64,000 nt of DNA from positions 286,991 through 350,990 of the forward strand of contig NZ_JAIWYX010000005.1 in the NCBI RefSeq assembly GCF_020251205.1, given 5' to 3'. How positions within the stretch are numbered: the first letter of the stretch is position 1; the number at the start of each line of letters is the position of its first letter. The stretch is from Arthrobacter sp. M4 (GTDB lineage Bacteria; Actinomycetota; Actinomycetes; Actinomycetales; Micrococcaceae). Positions 41,881-50,493 of the stretch are shown piece by piece. The translations under genes were made by a program, and so were the position numbers. The notes under the pieces are model-generated. The model ran no database searches. It saw only the letters and a list, made by a program, of their open reading frames with translations, and was not told where the DNA came from.

Positions 41881-42049
41881 GATGCACCTCCGGAGTGGAG
41901 CCCCACCCGGCCAAAGGCCGTTGATGCCCCAACCATAGGGCAACTGCCGGGCGCGGTCTAGAGTGGTGCGTCTACCGCCCCCGCGCGGCTCCATTAACGA
42001 GCTTGCGCCCCGGCACTCCGGGGCGCAAGCTGCGCGGGATGAGAGGGAA

Positions 42050-42454
42050 CTACGCCGTCACGGCCAGCGCGTCGATCTCCACCAGCATCACTTCATGCGG
42101 CAGGTCAACGAACACTGTGGTGCGGCTGGGCAGCTGTCCGCTGGGCACGTTCTCCGTGATGAATTCTCCGTAGACCTCGTTCATGGCCGCGAAGTTGTCC
42201 CTGGTGGTCAGGTAGACGCGGAACATGATGACGTCCTCCACGGAGGAGCCGCCGGCTTCCAGGATGGCCTTGACATTCTCAAGGGTGCGACGGGTCTGGA
42301 CGCGGACGTCGCCTTCACCGATGTACTGGTTGGTTTCCGGATCCATGGGTCCCTGGCCGGACACCTGGAACACGCCACCTTTGCGGACGCCCTGCGAGAA
42401 GGTGTGGGCGGGGGCAGGGGCGTTGTCGGTGCGGACGATGGTCTTGTCGCTCAT
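42050..42454 (-). CDS. RidA-family imine/enamine deaminase
   Basis: 134-residue YjgF/YER057c/UK114 protein. The active-site arginine is Arg111 (SRTTVFV) with Glu126 (LVEIDAL). RidA hydrolyses reactive enamine/imine intermediates released by PLP-dependent dehydratases. ATGA overlap with the IclR gene. Its presence next to a PLP enzyme that would release an enamine supports a shared pathway. Confidence 0.87.
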   Translation of the reverse strand: MSDKTIVRTDNAPAPAHTFSQGVRKGGVFQVSGQGPMDPETNQYIGEGDVRVQTRRTLENVKAILEAGGSSVEDVIMFRVYLTTRDNFAAMNEVYGEFITENVPSGQLPSRTTVFVDLPHEVMLVEIDALAVTA

Positions 42455-43212
42455 GCGGAGATTCCTTTCGGTTTGGTCCAGCCGAGGTCTTCGGAGATTG
42501 CCTCGGTGCAGGCTTTCAGGTCGGGGAGCAGGCCCAGCAGGCCCTCATAGTCGAGCATCACCACAGGCACGGAGAAGGAAGCCGCGGCAACTGCGCTCCC
42601 GCTCGCGTCCCGGATGGGAGCTGCGACGCAATGCACGAATGCCTCGTGCTCGGCGTTGTCGTGCGCCCACCCCTGCTTCTTCACGATGGCGAGTTCGTCC
42701 AGCAGGGCCTTGGGCGACGTCAGGGTGTTTTCGGTGAGTTTGACGTAGTTGATGCCTTCCGCAATCTGCTCCTGGCGAATGCGCGGCATGTCGGCCAGGA
42801 GGACTTTGGCCACAGCGGTTGAGTGCAGGGAAGCGGTCAGGCCGATGCGGGAGTACATGCGGACAGGGTGTCGGGATTCGAACTTGTCGATATACACCAC
42901 CTCGTTGCCCTCGAATGCGGCCAGGTGCAGCGTGTGCCCAACCTTGGCGTTCAGCGCTGCCAGGTGCGGGTGCGCCACGGCCCGGATGTCCCGCTGCTCA
43001 AGGGCAAGGGACGACAATTCGAACAGTTTTGATCCCAGCCTGAATCGCTGCTTGTCGTCCCGCACCACAAAGCGCTTTTCCTCCATCGCGTGCAGGAGGC
43101 GCATCACTGTGGTTTTGTGGACGGAGGACTTCGACGCGAGCTCATCCAGGGTGGCTGGCTGGACGGCAAGTTCCTGGAGCAGGTCCAATGCTCGCATCAA
43201 GCTTTGGCTCAT
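42451..43212 (-). CDS. IclR-family regulator of the sugar-acid cluster
   Basis: 253-residue IclR regulator: winged HTH (TLDELASKSSVHKTTVMRLLHAMEE, about residues 20-44) and IclR effector domain with SLHSTAVAKVLLADM (about 128-142). ATG at 43212 overlaps the kinase stop (ATGA) and has GGGAG seven bases ahead; the longer frame is rejected. Middle gene of the minus-strand operon; likely binds the TTTTGCAA-N6-TTGCAAAA site between the two operons. Effector may be KDG or KDPG as for other sugar-acid IclR proteins (inference). Confidence 0.82.
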   Translation of the reverse strand: MSQSLMRALDLLQELAVQPATLDELASKSSVHKTTVMRLLHAMEEKRFVVRDDKQRFRLGSKLFELSSLALEQRDIRAVAHPHLAALNAKVGHTLHLAAFEGNEVVYIDKFESRHPVRMYSRIGLTASLHSTAVAKVLLADMPRIRQEQIAEGINYVKLTENTLTSPKALLDELAIVKKQGWAHDNAEHEAFVHCVAAPIRDASGSAVAAASFSVPVVMLDYEGLLGLLPDLKACTEAISEDLGWTKPKGISA

Positions 43213-44237
43213 GGCATCTCCCTCTCGCTCTGGATGCTTCCCAAGTAACTGAATTGTCCCGCCGCGACGTGCAGGGCAGCCCACTCCTGGTCGCTGCAGC
43301 GCAGTATCCCTGCAAGGGTTTCAGCATCGGGCAGCGGACCCCGGTCGCCGCGCACCGTCAGCGTGCACGCCGCAGCAATGTGTCCCCTCCGAAGGCTTGC
43401 CTTTTGATCCAGGCCAAAGAGGTAGCCGCTCAGGTAGCCGGCAGCAAACGAGTCGCCGGCGCCCACGGGTTCCACCACGTCAACGGACAAAGCGGGCACT
43501 TCGTCCCGGCTTCCGTCGCGCCCCAGCGTGATGGCGCTGGTCGCCTCGTTCTTGACCACCACGACGGCGGGATCCGGGAGCAGGCGGCGCAGCTCACCTT
43601 CGTCGGTGGTTCCAAAGGCAGGTCCGGCCTCGTCCTTGCCCACGAGCACGATGTCCGCCTGGTTGGCGAGGTCCCGGAGCGCTGCCCGGTCGCGGTCCGC
43701 CCAGAGCGCGGCACGCCAGTTGACGTCGAAGCTGATAGTCCGTCCTTCGCGGGGAGCTGCGAGGATTGCCAGCAGCAGCTCGTGGCATCCGGAGGACAAG
43801 GCGGCCGTGATTCCGCTGATGTGAATCAGGCTTGCACCTGCCAGCAACTTGGCGACGTCGGGGTTCTCCAGGAGGGCGGGTCCCATTGCCGAGGCCGCCG
43901 ATCCCTGCCGATAGTACAAAACTGAGCTGCCGCCGTCGGGGTTTTCTTCCTGGGCCGGAACCTTGACATAAAGACCGGTGGGTCGCTTGTGGTCCACCTC
44001 CACGGCGTCAGTCTTAACGCCGTGGGCCCGCAGTTCCTCGAGGATTCGCCGTCCAAAGCCGTCGTGGCCCACGCGGCCAATCCAGTGAGCGTCGAGGCCC
44101 ATGTCAGCCAAGCCCATGGCGACGTTCGATTCGGCACCGCCAATGCCCAGGTGCAACTCTTCGGCGAGGTGCAGGGGAGTGTGGCGTCCCGGCGTCAGCA
44201 TGGCCATGGTTTCACCGAGGCATACGGCTTTCAGCAT
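43209..44237 (-). CDS. kdgK: PfkB-family sugar kinase, probable 2-keto-3-deoxygluconate kinase
   Basis: 342-residue ribokinase-fold kinase. AVCLGETMAMLTP at the N-terminus, GGAESNVAMGLADMG (about residues 33-47), FDVNWRAALWADRD and the PfkB signature 2 region with catalytic Asp in EPVGAGDSFAAGYLSG (about 254-269). The start motif and DVNWR block are characteristic of KDG kinases. It would phosphorylate 2-keto-3-deoxygluconate to KDPG, the substrate of the aldolase encoded in the divergent operon. Confidence 0.82.
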   Translation of the reverse strand: MLKAVCLGETMAMLTPGRHTPLHLAEELHLGIGGAESNVAMGLADMGLDAHWIGRVGHDGFGRRILEELRAHGVKTDAVEVDHKRPTGLYVKVPAQEENPDGGSSVLYYRQGSAASAMGPALLENPDVAKLLAGASLIHISGITAALSSGCHELLLAILAAPREGRTISFDVNWRAALWADRDRAALRDLANQADIVLVGKDEAGPAFGTTDEGELRRLLPDPAVVVVKNEATSAITLGRDGSRDEVPALSVDVVEPVGAGDSFAAGYLSGYLFGLDQKASLRRGHIAAACTLTVRGDRGPLPDAETLAGILRCSDQEWAALHVAAGQFSYLGSIQSEREMP

Positions 44238-44325
44238 GTGTGTATCCGGATTCCTTAGAGCTTTGGGGGAGGGGGATGAGGTCTTGACTCGTCATCCGAA
44301 GCAATGCTAAACATATCTGCAGCAC

Positions 44326-44347
44326 TTTTGCAACGGTGATTGCAAAA
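44326..44347. promoter_or_regulatory. Perfect inverted repeat between divergent operons
   Basis: TTTTGCAA and TTGCAAAA arms separated by CGGTGA, lying between kdgK (start 44237) and the PLP enzyme (start 44409). Its central place and IclR gene nearby make it the likely operator for both directions. Confidence 0.65.
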
Positions 44348-44408
44348 TACGCAACGCAGCCAAAGAGGGCAGCACCAAACCTTGCACCCGTGAAGGGATT
44401 GAACACAG

Positions 44409-45740
44409 GTGACACCATCAACCACCGGCGGTCTTGCCGCCATCGAAGCCAGCGCCCTTGCCGGATTGGGCAAAGAAGCCTTGGGCTGGAACCACAAAGC
44501 GGCCCCTGTAGCCGCTTATGGAACCTCCACCCGGGACTTCGCCGAGGCCCGTCATGCACTCGCTGAACTCCAGACGCCGCTGCTCACGCTCGACGCGGTT
44601 GCCATGGCGCACAACCTGGACACCATGGCTGCATGGTGTGCGCAGCACGGGGTTCTCCTCGCGCCGCATGGGAAGACCACAATGGCCCCCCAGCTATGGG
44701 CCGAGCAGCTCAATCGCGGAGCCTGGGGCATCACGCTCGCCAATTTCGCCCAGCTGCGTGTGGCCCGGAAGTTTGGCGTGCAGAAGCTTATGCTCGCCAA
44801 CAGCCTCACTGACCCGCACGCAATTGAATGGGTGGCCGGGGAAGTGGCCAGCGGTGCCACCATCCTGTCCTGGGTTGATTCGACGGACACGGTGCACCGT
44901 TTGGAGCGAGTCCTGGCAGCCACCAACTCGGCAGGACTCGATGTGCTGGTGGAACTCGGCGGAACCGGCGGCCGGACCGGTGCCCGCAGCGTGAGCGCTG
45001 CCCTTGAGGTGGCCCGCTCCGTGGCGGCGTCCCCCTCGCTCCGGCTGGTGGGCGTTTCCGGCTACGAGGGTTCCCTGGCCCATACGGCAGAGGCCGGCAG
45101 CATTGCCAAGGTCCGCGCCTACCTCGAAGACATGAAGGAGCTGCACGAGTCGCTCCTGGCCGAGGCCCTCTATGACAGCGGCGATGTCATCATCACCGCC
45201 GGTGGCAGTGCCTACTTCGACGACGTCGTCGAGGTGCTGTCCCCGTGCATGACTGGGAATGGCGCCCCTCGGGTTAACCTGGTGATCCGCAGCGGAGCCT
45301 ATGTGGCCCACGACGATGGCTTCTACCGCGGAATCTCGCCCTTCTCCCGCGAGCAGTTCCTGCGCGGCGGCGGCCAGCCGTTCCGCACAGCCATGCACGG
45401 CTGGGCGCGGGTCGTCTCCCAGCCCGAACCTGGCCTCGCCATTCTCGACGCCGGCAAGCGTGACCTTCCCGTAGACGAGGGCCTGCCCATCCCGCGGGCC
45501 ATAGGGTCCGAGCTGGGCACAGCCATGGAGCCACTGGAGGGAGCCACGATCACCGCGGTCAACGACCAGCACTGCTTCCTGTCCTTCGACCCGAAAACCA
45601 CCACGGTAAAGATCGGCGACGTTGTCAGGCTTGGCCTCTCCCACCCCTGCACCGCATTCGACAAGTGGACCCTCATCCCGGTCCTCGCGGACACTGACAA
45701 CGACCCCACCGTCGTCGACCTCATCCGCACCTTCTTCTAG
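44409..45740 (+). CDS. Fold-type III PLP enzyme, probable D-glucosaminate dehydratase or D-amino acid deaminase
   Basis: 443-residue alanine-racemase-fold enzyme of the D-threonine aldolase/D-serine dehydratase superfamily. The PLP lysine is Lys89 in LLAPHGKTTMAP; LVELGGTGGRTGARS and ITAGGSAYFDDV bind the cofactor phosphate, and the C-terminal VNDQHCFLSFD supplies the His/Cys metal site known in this superfamily. Annotated relatives are called amino acid deaminases; D-glucosaminate dehydratases belong to the same fold group. Neighbouring KDG kinase, KDPG aldolase and RidA favour a D-glucosaminate to 2-keto-3-deoxygluconate plus ammonia reaction. GTG start. Confidence 0.72.
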   Translation: MTPSTTGGLAAIEASALAGLGKEALGWNHKAAPVAAYGTSTRDFAEARHALAELQTPLLTLDAVAMAHNLDTMAAWCAQHGVLLAPHGKTTMAPQLWAEQLNRGAWGITLANFAQLRVARKFGVQKLMLANSLTDPHAIEWVAGEVASGATILSWVDSTDTVHRLERVLAATNSAGLDVLVELGGTGGRTGARSVSAALEVARSVAASPSLRLVGVSGYEGSLAHTAEAGSIAKVRAYLEDMKELHESLLAEALYDSGDVIITAGGSAYFDDVVEVLSPCMTGNGAPRVNLVIRSGAYVAHDDGFYRGISPFSREQFLRGGGQPFRTAMHGWARVVSQPEPGLAILDAGKRDLPVDEGLPIPRAIGSELGTAMEPLEGATITAVNDQHCFLSFDPKTTTVKIGDVVRLGLSHPCTAFDKWTLIPVLADTDNDPTVVDLIRTFF

Positions 45741-45748
45741 GACCCCGC

Positions 45749-47395
45749 ATGAAGACGCTCATCAGCAACGCCGTCATCGTGGACGGCACCGGGGCCCCGC
45801 GCCGCGAGGGCGATGTCCTGCTCGACGGCGGAACCATCACCGTGGTTGCCGAAGCGGGCAGCCTGACGTCCCTAGGCACCGGGGCGGACCGCACCATTGA
45901 TGCCTCCGGCCTGGTCCTCAGCCCTGGTTTCATCGACATGCACGCGCACTCGGACCTGCAACTGCTGGTGAACCCGGAGCACTACGCCAAGCTCAGCCAA
46001 GGCGTCACCACCGAGCTCCTCGGCCAGGACGGCCTCTCCTACGCCCCGGTGGACGACGCGACGCTTGCGGGGGTCCGGGAGAAGATCGCGGGCTGGAACG
46101 ACAATCCCGCGGACTTCGACTTCTCTTGGCGAACCGTAGGGGAGTATCTGGACCGCCTGGACCGCCCGGACGGTGACGGCGGTCGCATCGCCACCAACGC
46201 GGCGTACCTTGTCCCGCAGGGAACAGTCCGCGCGCTCGTGATGGGCTTCAGCGAAGGCGACCCCACACCCGAGCAGCTCAAGGAAATGCAGGATGTCATC
46301 CGCACGGCCATGGAAGAGGGCGCTATCGGCATGTCCTCAGGGCTGACCTACACGCCGGGTATGTACGCCGGCACCGAGGAACTCGCAGCACTGTGCCGAA
46401 CAGTCGGGGGACTCGGCGGCTTCTACGCCCCGCACCACCGCTCCTACGGCAAGAACGCCCTCGGCGCTTATGCGGAGATGATCGGCCTCAGCAGGGACAC
46501 TGGCTGCGCCCTGCACCTCTCACACGCCACCATGAATTTCGCGGAGAACAAGGGCCGGGCGGGTGAACTGCTGCAGCTCATCGACGAAGCACTGGAAGAT
46601 GGGGTGGACATCACCCTGGACACCTACCCGTACCTTCCCGGTGCCACCACACTCTCGGCGATCCTGCCGAGCTGGGCCTCTTCAGGTGGCACGGAGGCCA
46701 CGCTGTCCCGGCTCCAGGATCCCGTGACCGCGGAAAAGATCCGCGAAGCCGTGGAGATCTACGGCTCCGACGGCTGCCACGGCGTCGTGGCGGAGTGGGA
46801 CACCCTGGAAATCAGCGGCGTCCAGAATCGGGAGCTCGCGGGCCACGTCGGAAAGACCATTGCAGACATCGCGGCGGAGGGCGGAAGCGCGCCGTTCGAG
46901 GTGTTCGTGGACATCCTGGTCAAGGACCGACTGGGCACGGGCATCCTCCAGCACGTGGGTCACGAGGAAAACGTCCAGGCGATCATGAAGCACCGCACCC
47001 ACACCGGCGGCAGCGACGGACTGCTTGTCGGAGCCAAGCCCCATCCCCGCGCCTGGGGAACCTTCCCCCGCTACCTCGGCCACTACTCCCGGGACCTCGG
47101 CCTGCTAGGGCTTGAGGACATGGTCCACCACCTCACCGGCAGGCCGGCCGCCCGGCTGAAGCTGGACCAGCGGGGGCTGATCCGCGAAGGCTACGCGGCC
47201 GACGTCGTCCTCTTCGACCCGAACACCATTCGCGACAACGCCAGCTATGAAAGCCCCCGGCAGCCCGCTGCCGGAATCCACTACGTATTCGTCAACGGCA
47301 CGGCAGCCATCGACGACGGGAAGCCCACCGGTGCCCGCGCCGGCCGTGCCTTGAGACGATCCCCGGAAGGAACAACCAAAGCCAATGACTCCTGA
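45749..47395 (+). CDS. N-acyl-D-amino-acid deacylase
   Basis: 548-residue zinc amidohydrolase of the D-aminoacylase family: metal motif FIDMHAHSDL (His65, His67), ELLGQDGLSYAP carrying the metal-bridging region, APHHRSYG, LHLSHATMN and HTGGSDGLLVGAKPHPRAWGTFPRYLG are all family hallmarks. It removes an acetyl or acyl group from a D-configured 2-amino acid. In this context the substrate could be N-acetyl-D-glucosaminate. Starts eight bases after the PLP gene and overlaps eda by 11 bases. Confidence 0.87.
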   Translation: MKTLISNAVIVDGTGAPRREGDVLLDGGTITVVAEAGSLTSLGTGADRTIDASGLVLSPGFIDMHAHSDLQLLVNPEHYAKLSQGVTTELLGQDGLSYAPVDDATLAGVREKIAGWNDNPADFDFSWRTVGEYLDRLDRPDGDGGRIATNAAYLVPQGTVRALVMGFSEGDPTPEQLKEMQDVIRTAMEEGAIGMSSGLTYTPGMYAGTEELAALCRTVGGLGGFYAPHHRSYGKNALGAYAEMIGLSRDTGCALHLSHATMNFAENKGRAGELLQLIDEALEDGVDITLDTYPYLPGATTLSAILPSWASSGGTEATLSRLQDPVTAEKIREAVEIYGSDGCHGVVAEWDTLEISGVQNRELAGHVGKTIADIAAEGGSAPFEVFVDILVKDRLGTGILQHVGHEENVQAIMKHRTHTGGSDGLLVGAKPHPRAWGTFPRYLGHYSRDLGLLGLEDMVHHLTGRPAARLKLDQRGLIREGYAADVVLFDPNTIRDNASYESPRQPAAGIHYVFVNGTAAIDDGKPTGARAGRALRRSPEGTTKANDS

Positions 47396-48047
47396 CGATT
47401 TCCTCCGCCAGCTTGAGGCGGACCGAACGCTCGCCGTCGTCCGGGCCGACTCGATCCCGGATGCCGCGGAATTGAGCCGGGCCCTCGCCGAGGGTGGCAT
47501 CCGCGCCGTCGAGCTCACGTTCACGACGCCGGACGTCCTCACCCACGTCCGGCGCGCTGTCGAGACTGCGGGGCAGCACGGCGCCGTTGTGGGCATCGGG
47601 ACCGTGATGACAGGAGACCAAGCCCGGCAAGCAATCGACGCCGGTGCACGTTTCCTGGTGACCCCGGGGATCCGGCCCGAGGTCGCCTCCGTGGCGGCCG
47701 ACGCGGGCATCCCCTTCAGCCTCGGGGCCATGACTCCCAGCGAAGTGGCCCAGGCGCTGGATCTCGGCTCCGCCGTCGTGAAGATTTTCCCAGCCCGGCA
47801 GGTGGGCCCTGCCTACCTCAAGGACCTCCGCGGACCCTACCCGGATGTGAAGCTCCTCCCCTCGGGAGGGATCGACGCCGGTAACGCCGCCAGCTACCTC
47901 GACGCCGGTGCCACCGCTGTCTGTTGCGGCACCAGTGTGGTCCCTCCCGCCGCTGTGGCCGCCGGCCAATGGTCCGATATCACCGCTCGCGCTGCAGCAT
48001 TCGTAGCTGCCATCGCGCCCAGCTCAGCAGAAAAGAACCCCTCATGA
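47385..48047 (+). CDS. eda: 2-keto-3-deoxy-6-phosphogluconate aldolase
   Basis: 220-residue KDPG/KHG aldolase. Schiff-base Lys133 in VVKIFPA; Glu43 in AVELTFTTP, Arg20 in AVVRAD, IGTVMT and LVTPGIRPEV form the rest of the active site. Cleaves KDPG to pyruvate and glyceraldehyde 3-phosphate. Overlaps the deacylase (11 bases) and the GntP gene (four bases), so expression is tightly coupled. Confidence 0.9.
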   Translation: MTPDDFLRQLEADRTLAVVRADSIPDAAELSRALAEGGIRAVELTFTTPDVLTHVRRAVETAGQHGAVVGIGTVMTGDQARQAIDAGARFLVTPGIRPEVASVAADAGIPFSLGAMTPSEVAQALDLGSAVVKIFPARQVGPAYLKDLRGPYPDVKLLPSGGIDAGNAASYLDAGATAVCCGTSVVPPAAVAAGQWSDITARAAAFVAAIAPSSAEKNPS

Positions 48048-49432
48048 ACGAATTCCTCGACTGGCTGCGGCACGACACCGCAGGCCTCCTGCTACTTGCA
48101 GGCGTTGGCATTGCCCTTCTCCTCTTCCTGATCATCAAGGTCAAGGTTGAGCCGTTTATCGCACTGGTCGGTACCGGTGTGCTGGTGGCCCTCATCGGCG
48201 GGGTCTCCGTGGAGGCCCTGGTCGGTTCAGCCACCAAGAGCAGCGACGCCCTCATTGAAAAAGGCTTCGCCGGGATCCTGGGCCACATCACCCTGATCAT
48301 CGGCCTCGGCACCGTCCTGGGCGCAATCCTGGAACGGTCCGGTGGCGCGGAAGTCCTGCTGGGGCGGCTCGTGAGGATCTTTGGCGAGAAGGGCACGCCG
48401 CTGGCGATGGGCCTCACTGGGTTCGTCCTGGGTATCCCCGTGTTCTTCGACATCGGCATCTTCGTCCTTGCGCCGCTTGTCTACGTGGCGGCGGTTCAGG
48501 GCAAGAGGTCACTGGCCCTGTACGCCTTGCCCTTGCTTGCTGGCCTCTCCGTGACGCACGCCTTCCTGCCGCCGCACCCCGGTCCCGTTGCCGCCGCCGG
48601 GCTGTTCCACGTGGACCTCGGCTGGATCATCCTGATGGGCCTGATCTGCGGCATTCCTGCCTGGTTCGCCTCGGGTATTCTTTGGGGAACCTGGATCGGC
48701 AAGCGCGTTGCGGTCTCCGTCCCCGAGGACCGGGTCATTCCGGAAGCCGAGGAAGCAATCGGCCATGAGCCTCCCCTGAGTATGGTCCTGCTGGCCATCG
48801 GCCTGCCCATGATCCTCATCCTTGGCGGTACCTTCGGCAATATCTTCGCCCCCGAGGGTCCCCTCCGCGCCACCTTGCAGTTCTTCGGCAACCCGGCCAT
48901 CGCCCTAAGCGTCGCGGTTCTGTTGTCCATGTGGCTGCTGGGCATCCGCCGCGGCATGTCTGCCAGCGAACTTAGTGAACTCACGGGAGCCTCGTTGCGA
49001 CCGGTAGGCATGATCCTGCTGGTGGTTGGTGCCGGTGCCTTCTTCGGTGCCGTGTTGTCAGCCACCGGCGTGGGAACGGCTGTGGCGGGAACGCTGTCCA
49101 AGGCGGGTCTCCCGATCATCCTGTCCGCGTTCGTCATCAGCGCCGGCATGCGCATCGCCCAGGGCTCGGCAACCGTGGCCATCGTGACCACGGGCGGCAT
49201 CCTGGCACCGAGCCTGGCAAGCGGTTTTTCCCAGCCGCAGCTGGCCCTGATCGTTATGGCGATTTCCTCCGGCTCGATCATCGCCAGCCACGTCAACGAT
49301 GGTGGATTCTGGATCATCTCCAAGTACTTCAACATGTCAGTGAAGGACACCCTGAAGACTTGGACCGTGCTGGAGACTGTGCTCTCGGTGGTGGGCTTTG
49401 GGATGTCGGTTCTGGTGTATCAGTTCGTGTGA
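48044..49432 (+). CDS. GntP-family sugar-acid permease
   Basis: 462-residue permease with about 12-13 hydrophobic helices. GntP features: GILGHITLIIGLGTVLGAILERSGGAE, GIPVFFDIGIFVLAPLVY, HAFLPPHPGPVAAAG and SHVNDGGFWIISKYF. The family transports gluconate and related sugar acids. ATG at 48044 overlaps the eda stop (ATGA). As the only transporter in the cluster it should import the pathway's starting acid. Confidence 0.88.
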   Translation: MNEFLDWLRHDTAGLLLLAGVGIALLLFLIIKVKVEPFIALVGTGVLVALIGGVSVEALVGSATKSSDALIEKGFAGILGHITLIIGLGTVLGAILERSGGAEVLLGRLVRIFGEKGTPLAMGLTGFVLGIPVFFDIGIFVLAPLVYVAAVQGKRSLALYALPLLAGLSVTHAFLPPHPGPVAAAGLFHVDLGWIILMGLICGIPAWFASGILWGTWIGKRVAVSVPEDRVIPEAEEAIGHEPPLSMVLLAIGLPMILILGGTFGNIFAPEGPLRATLQFFGNPAIALSVAVLLSMWLLGIRRGMSASELSELTGASLRPVGMILLVVGAGAFFGAVLSATGVGTAVAGTLSKAGLPIILSAFVISAGMRIAQGSATVAIVTTGGILAPSLASGFSQPQLALIVMAISSGSIIASHVNDGGFWIISKYFNMSVKDTLKTWTVLETVLSVVGFGMSVLVYQFV

Positions 49433-49446
49433 GCTAGTCGGCACAG

Positions 49447-49484
49447 ACTGAGGGCGCCCCAACTGTGGCTGGGGCGCCCTCAGT
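49447..49484 (+). terminator. Strong terminator after GntP gene
   Basis: 15-bp perfect stem (49447-49461 with 49470-49484, core GAGGGCGCCCC) and an eight-base loop, 14 bases after the stop codon, followed by GTTCTGTGGTT. Ends the plus-strand sugar-acid operon. Confidence 0.85.
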
Positions 49485-49522
49485 GTTCTGTGGTTGACGT
49501 GATTCTGGCGAGTTTTGGGGGG

Positions 49523-49750
49523 CTAGGAAGCCTGTCCCCATTCGCGGACCTCTTGGGTCTCACCGAACGGGACTTCGCGACTGACTTCCACGGTATAGCT
49601 GTTGAAGTCGTGCTGCGTTACCAGGATGCCGTGACGGAGTTCCATTGCGGATTCGAGTGCGATTTCCTCGGCCGCATTAAGGTCTTGCTGGATGGTGCTG
49701 GCGTCGTCTGCAGTGATTTCGAGGACGAGCTCGGAGTGATGCTTGATCAT
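49523..49750 (-). CDS. Small hypothetical protein
   Basis: 75-residue acidic protein, MIKHHSELVLEITADDAST onward, with an alternating beta/alpha pattern and a C-terminal REVPFGETQEVREWGQAS. No recognisable family. ATG at 49750 preceded by AAGAAGAGAG; a longer frame upstream is possible but starts with a less typical sequence. Codon use (GC at third positions) looks like real coding DNA. Confidence 0.5.
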   Translation of the reverse strand: MIKHHSELVLEITADDASTIQQDLNAAEEIALESAMELRHGILVTQHDFNSYTVEVSREVPFGETQEVREWGQAS

Positions 49751-50185
49751 AGATGCTCTCTTCTTGCGCAAACAGGATGGATGAGAGGGGCCGGGCACAG
49801 TGGTTCACGTGGCGCGGTTGCGCGGATGGAGCTTCATCAAGGAGATCGTGATTGTGCCCGACATTCATGGATGGGGCAGGCCTGCCTGAGAATCGGCGGC
49901 GGGGATCGGAACAGTCCGTACAACGGATTTCGCATTCTGTGCGATCCACAGACAGTTTCCAGCAAAGGCGGCCTATGTGCAATGACCCTTTTGCGGAAAT
50001 TGACTCAGTGCGATGGAGATCACACCTGGGGTGCTCCGCGCCTGAAAGTCTTGAGCAAACCTTGAGCCGATGATGCGCGGATCCGAGCCGTTTCCTTGGG
50101 AGCGTATCGGAGAGTACTTGGTAACACCCGCGAAACGTGGGAACAGAGTGCATGAAGCACCCACACAGCCAAGGAATCAGGGGAA
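49751..50185. other. Intergenic stretch without a convincing gene
   Basis: About 430 bases of mixed composition. Open frames here lack family similarity, good starts or third-position GC bias. It must contain the promoter of the small gene at 50189. Confidence 0.5.
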
Positions 50186-50188
50186 GTG

Positions 50189-50383
50189 ATGGACAAGATC
50201 AACGGGGAGCAGCCTGCCGGCAATGGCGCCGAGGAAGCAGCCGAAGGCTCCCAGGCATCGGAATCCACCGAGCAGGAGACCAAGGACGAATCCAATGACG
50301 TCCGGTCCCAGATCCGTGAGTTTTTCCACTCGCAGTTCGGTGGCATCTCCAACATCTGGCCCTCTTCTGTTTGTGGGCACTGA
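50189..50383 (+). CDS. Orphan small protein, acidic leader with Cys-containing C-terminus
   Basis: 64 residues: a very acidic, Glu/Ser/Ala-rich N-terminal part (about residues 7-38) followed by a compact aromatic and Gly/Ser end (IREFFHSQFGGISNIWPSSV then CGH). AGGGGAAG is six bases upstream of the ATG (a GTG directly before it overlaps). An excellent terminator follows the stop by 18 bases, so the gene is a complete expressed unit. The leader-plus-core look recalls precursor peptides of RiPPs, but no modification enzyme is seen nearby. Family not recognised. Confidence 0.65.
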   Translation: MDKINGEQPAGNGAEEAAEGSQASESTEQETKDESNDVRSQIREFFHSQFGGISNIWPSSVCGH

Positions 50384-50401
50384 CAGCAATCTGTAGCACC
50401 G

Positions 50402-50435
50402 GGAAGGCGGCGTTCATATGCGAACGCCGCCTTCC
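50402..50435 (+). terminator. Intrinsic terminator after small orphan gene
   Basis: 14-bp stem GGAAGGCGGCGTTC / GAACGCCGCCTTCC with a six-base loop (ATATGC) and a TTTCT tail: the best classical rho-independent terminator in the window. Confidence 0.9.
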
Positions 50436-50448
50436 TTTCTGGGATTTT

Positions 50449-50464
50449 GCTAAAACGCTTGATC
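50449..50464 (+). promoter_or_regulatory. LacI-type operator copy 1 (fructoside operon)
   Basis: GCTAAAACGCTTGATC with the TAAAACGCTT core (50451-50460). A second copy of the core lies 45 bases downstream. Typical AANCGNTT-type target of LacI regulators. Confidence 0.6.
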
Positions 50465-50493
50465 AACATTGTGACCTAGGTTACTCTTGCTTT

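Noticed and set aside
44694..45644. 316-residue minus-strand open frame opposite the PLP enzyme gene
   Set aside because: No motifs and no start signal; shadow of the conserved plus-strand gene.
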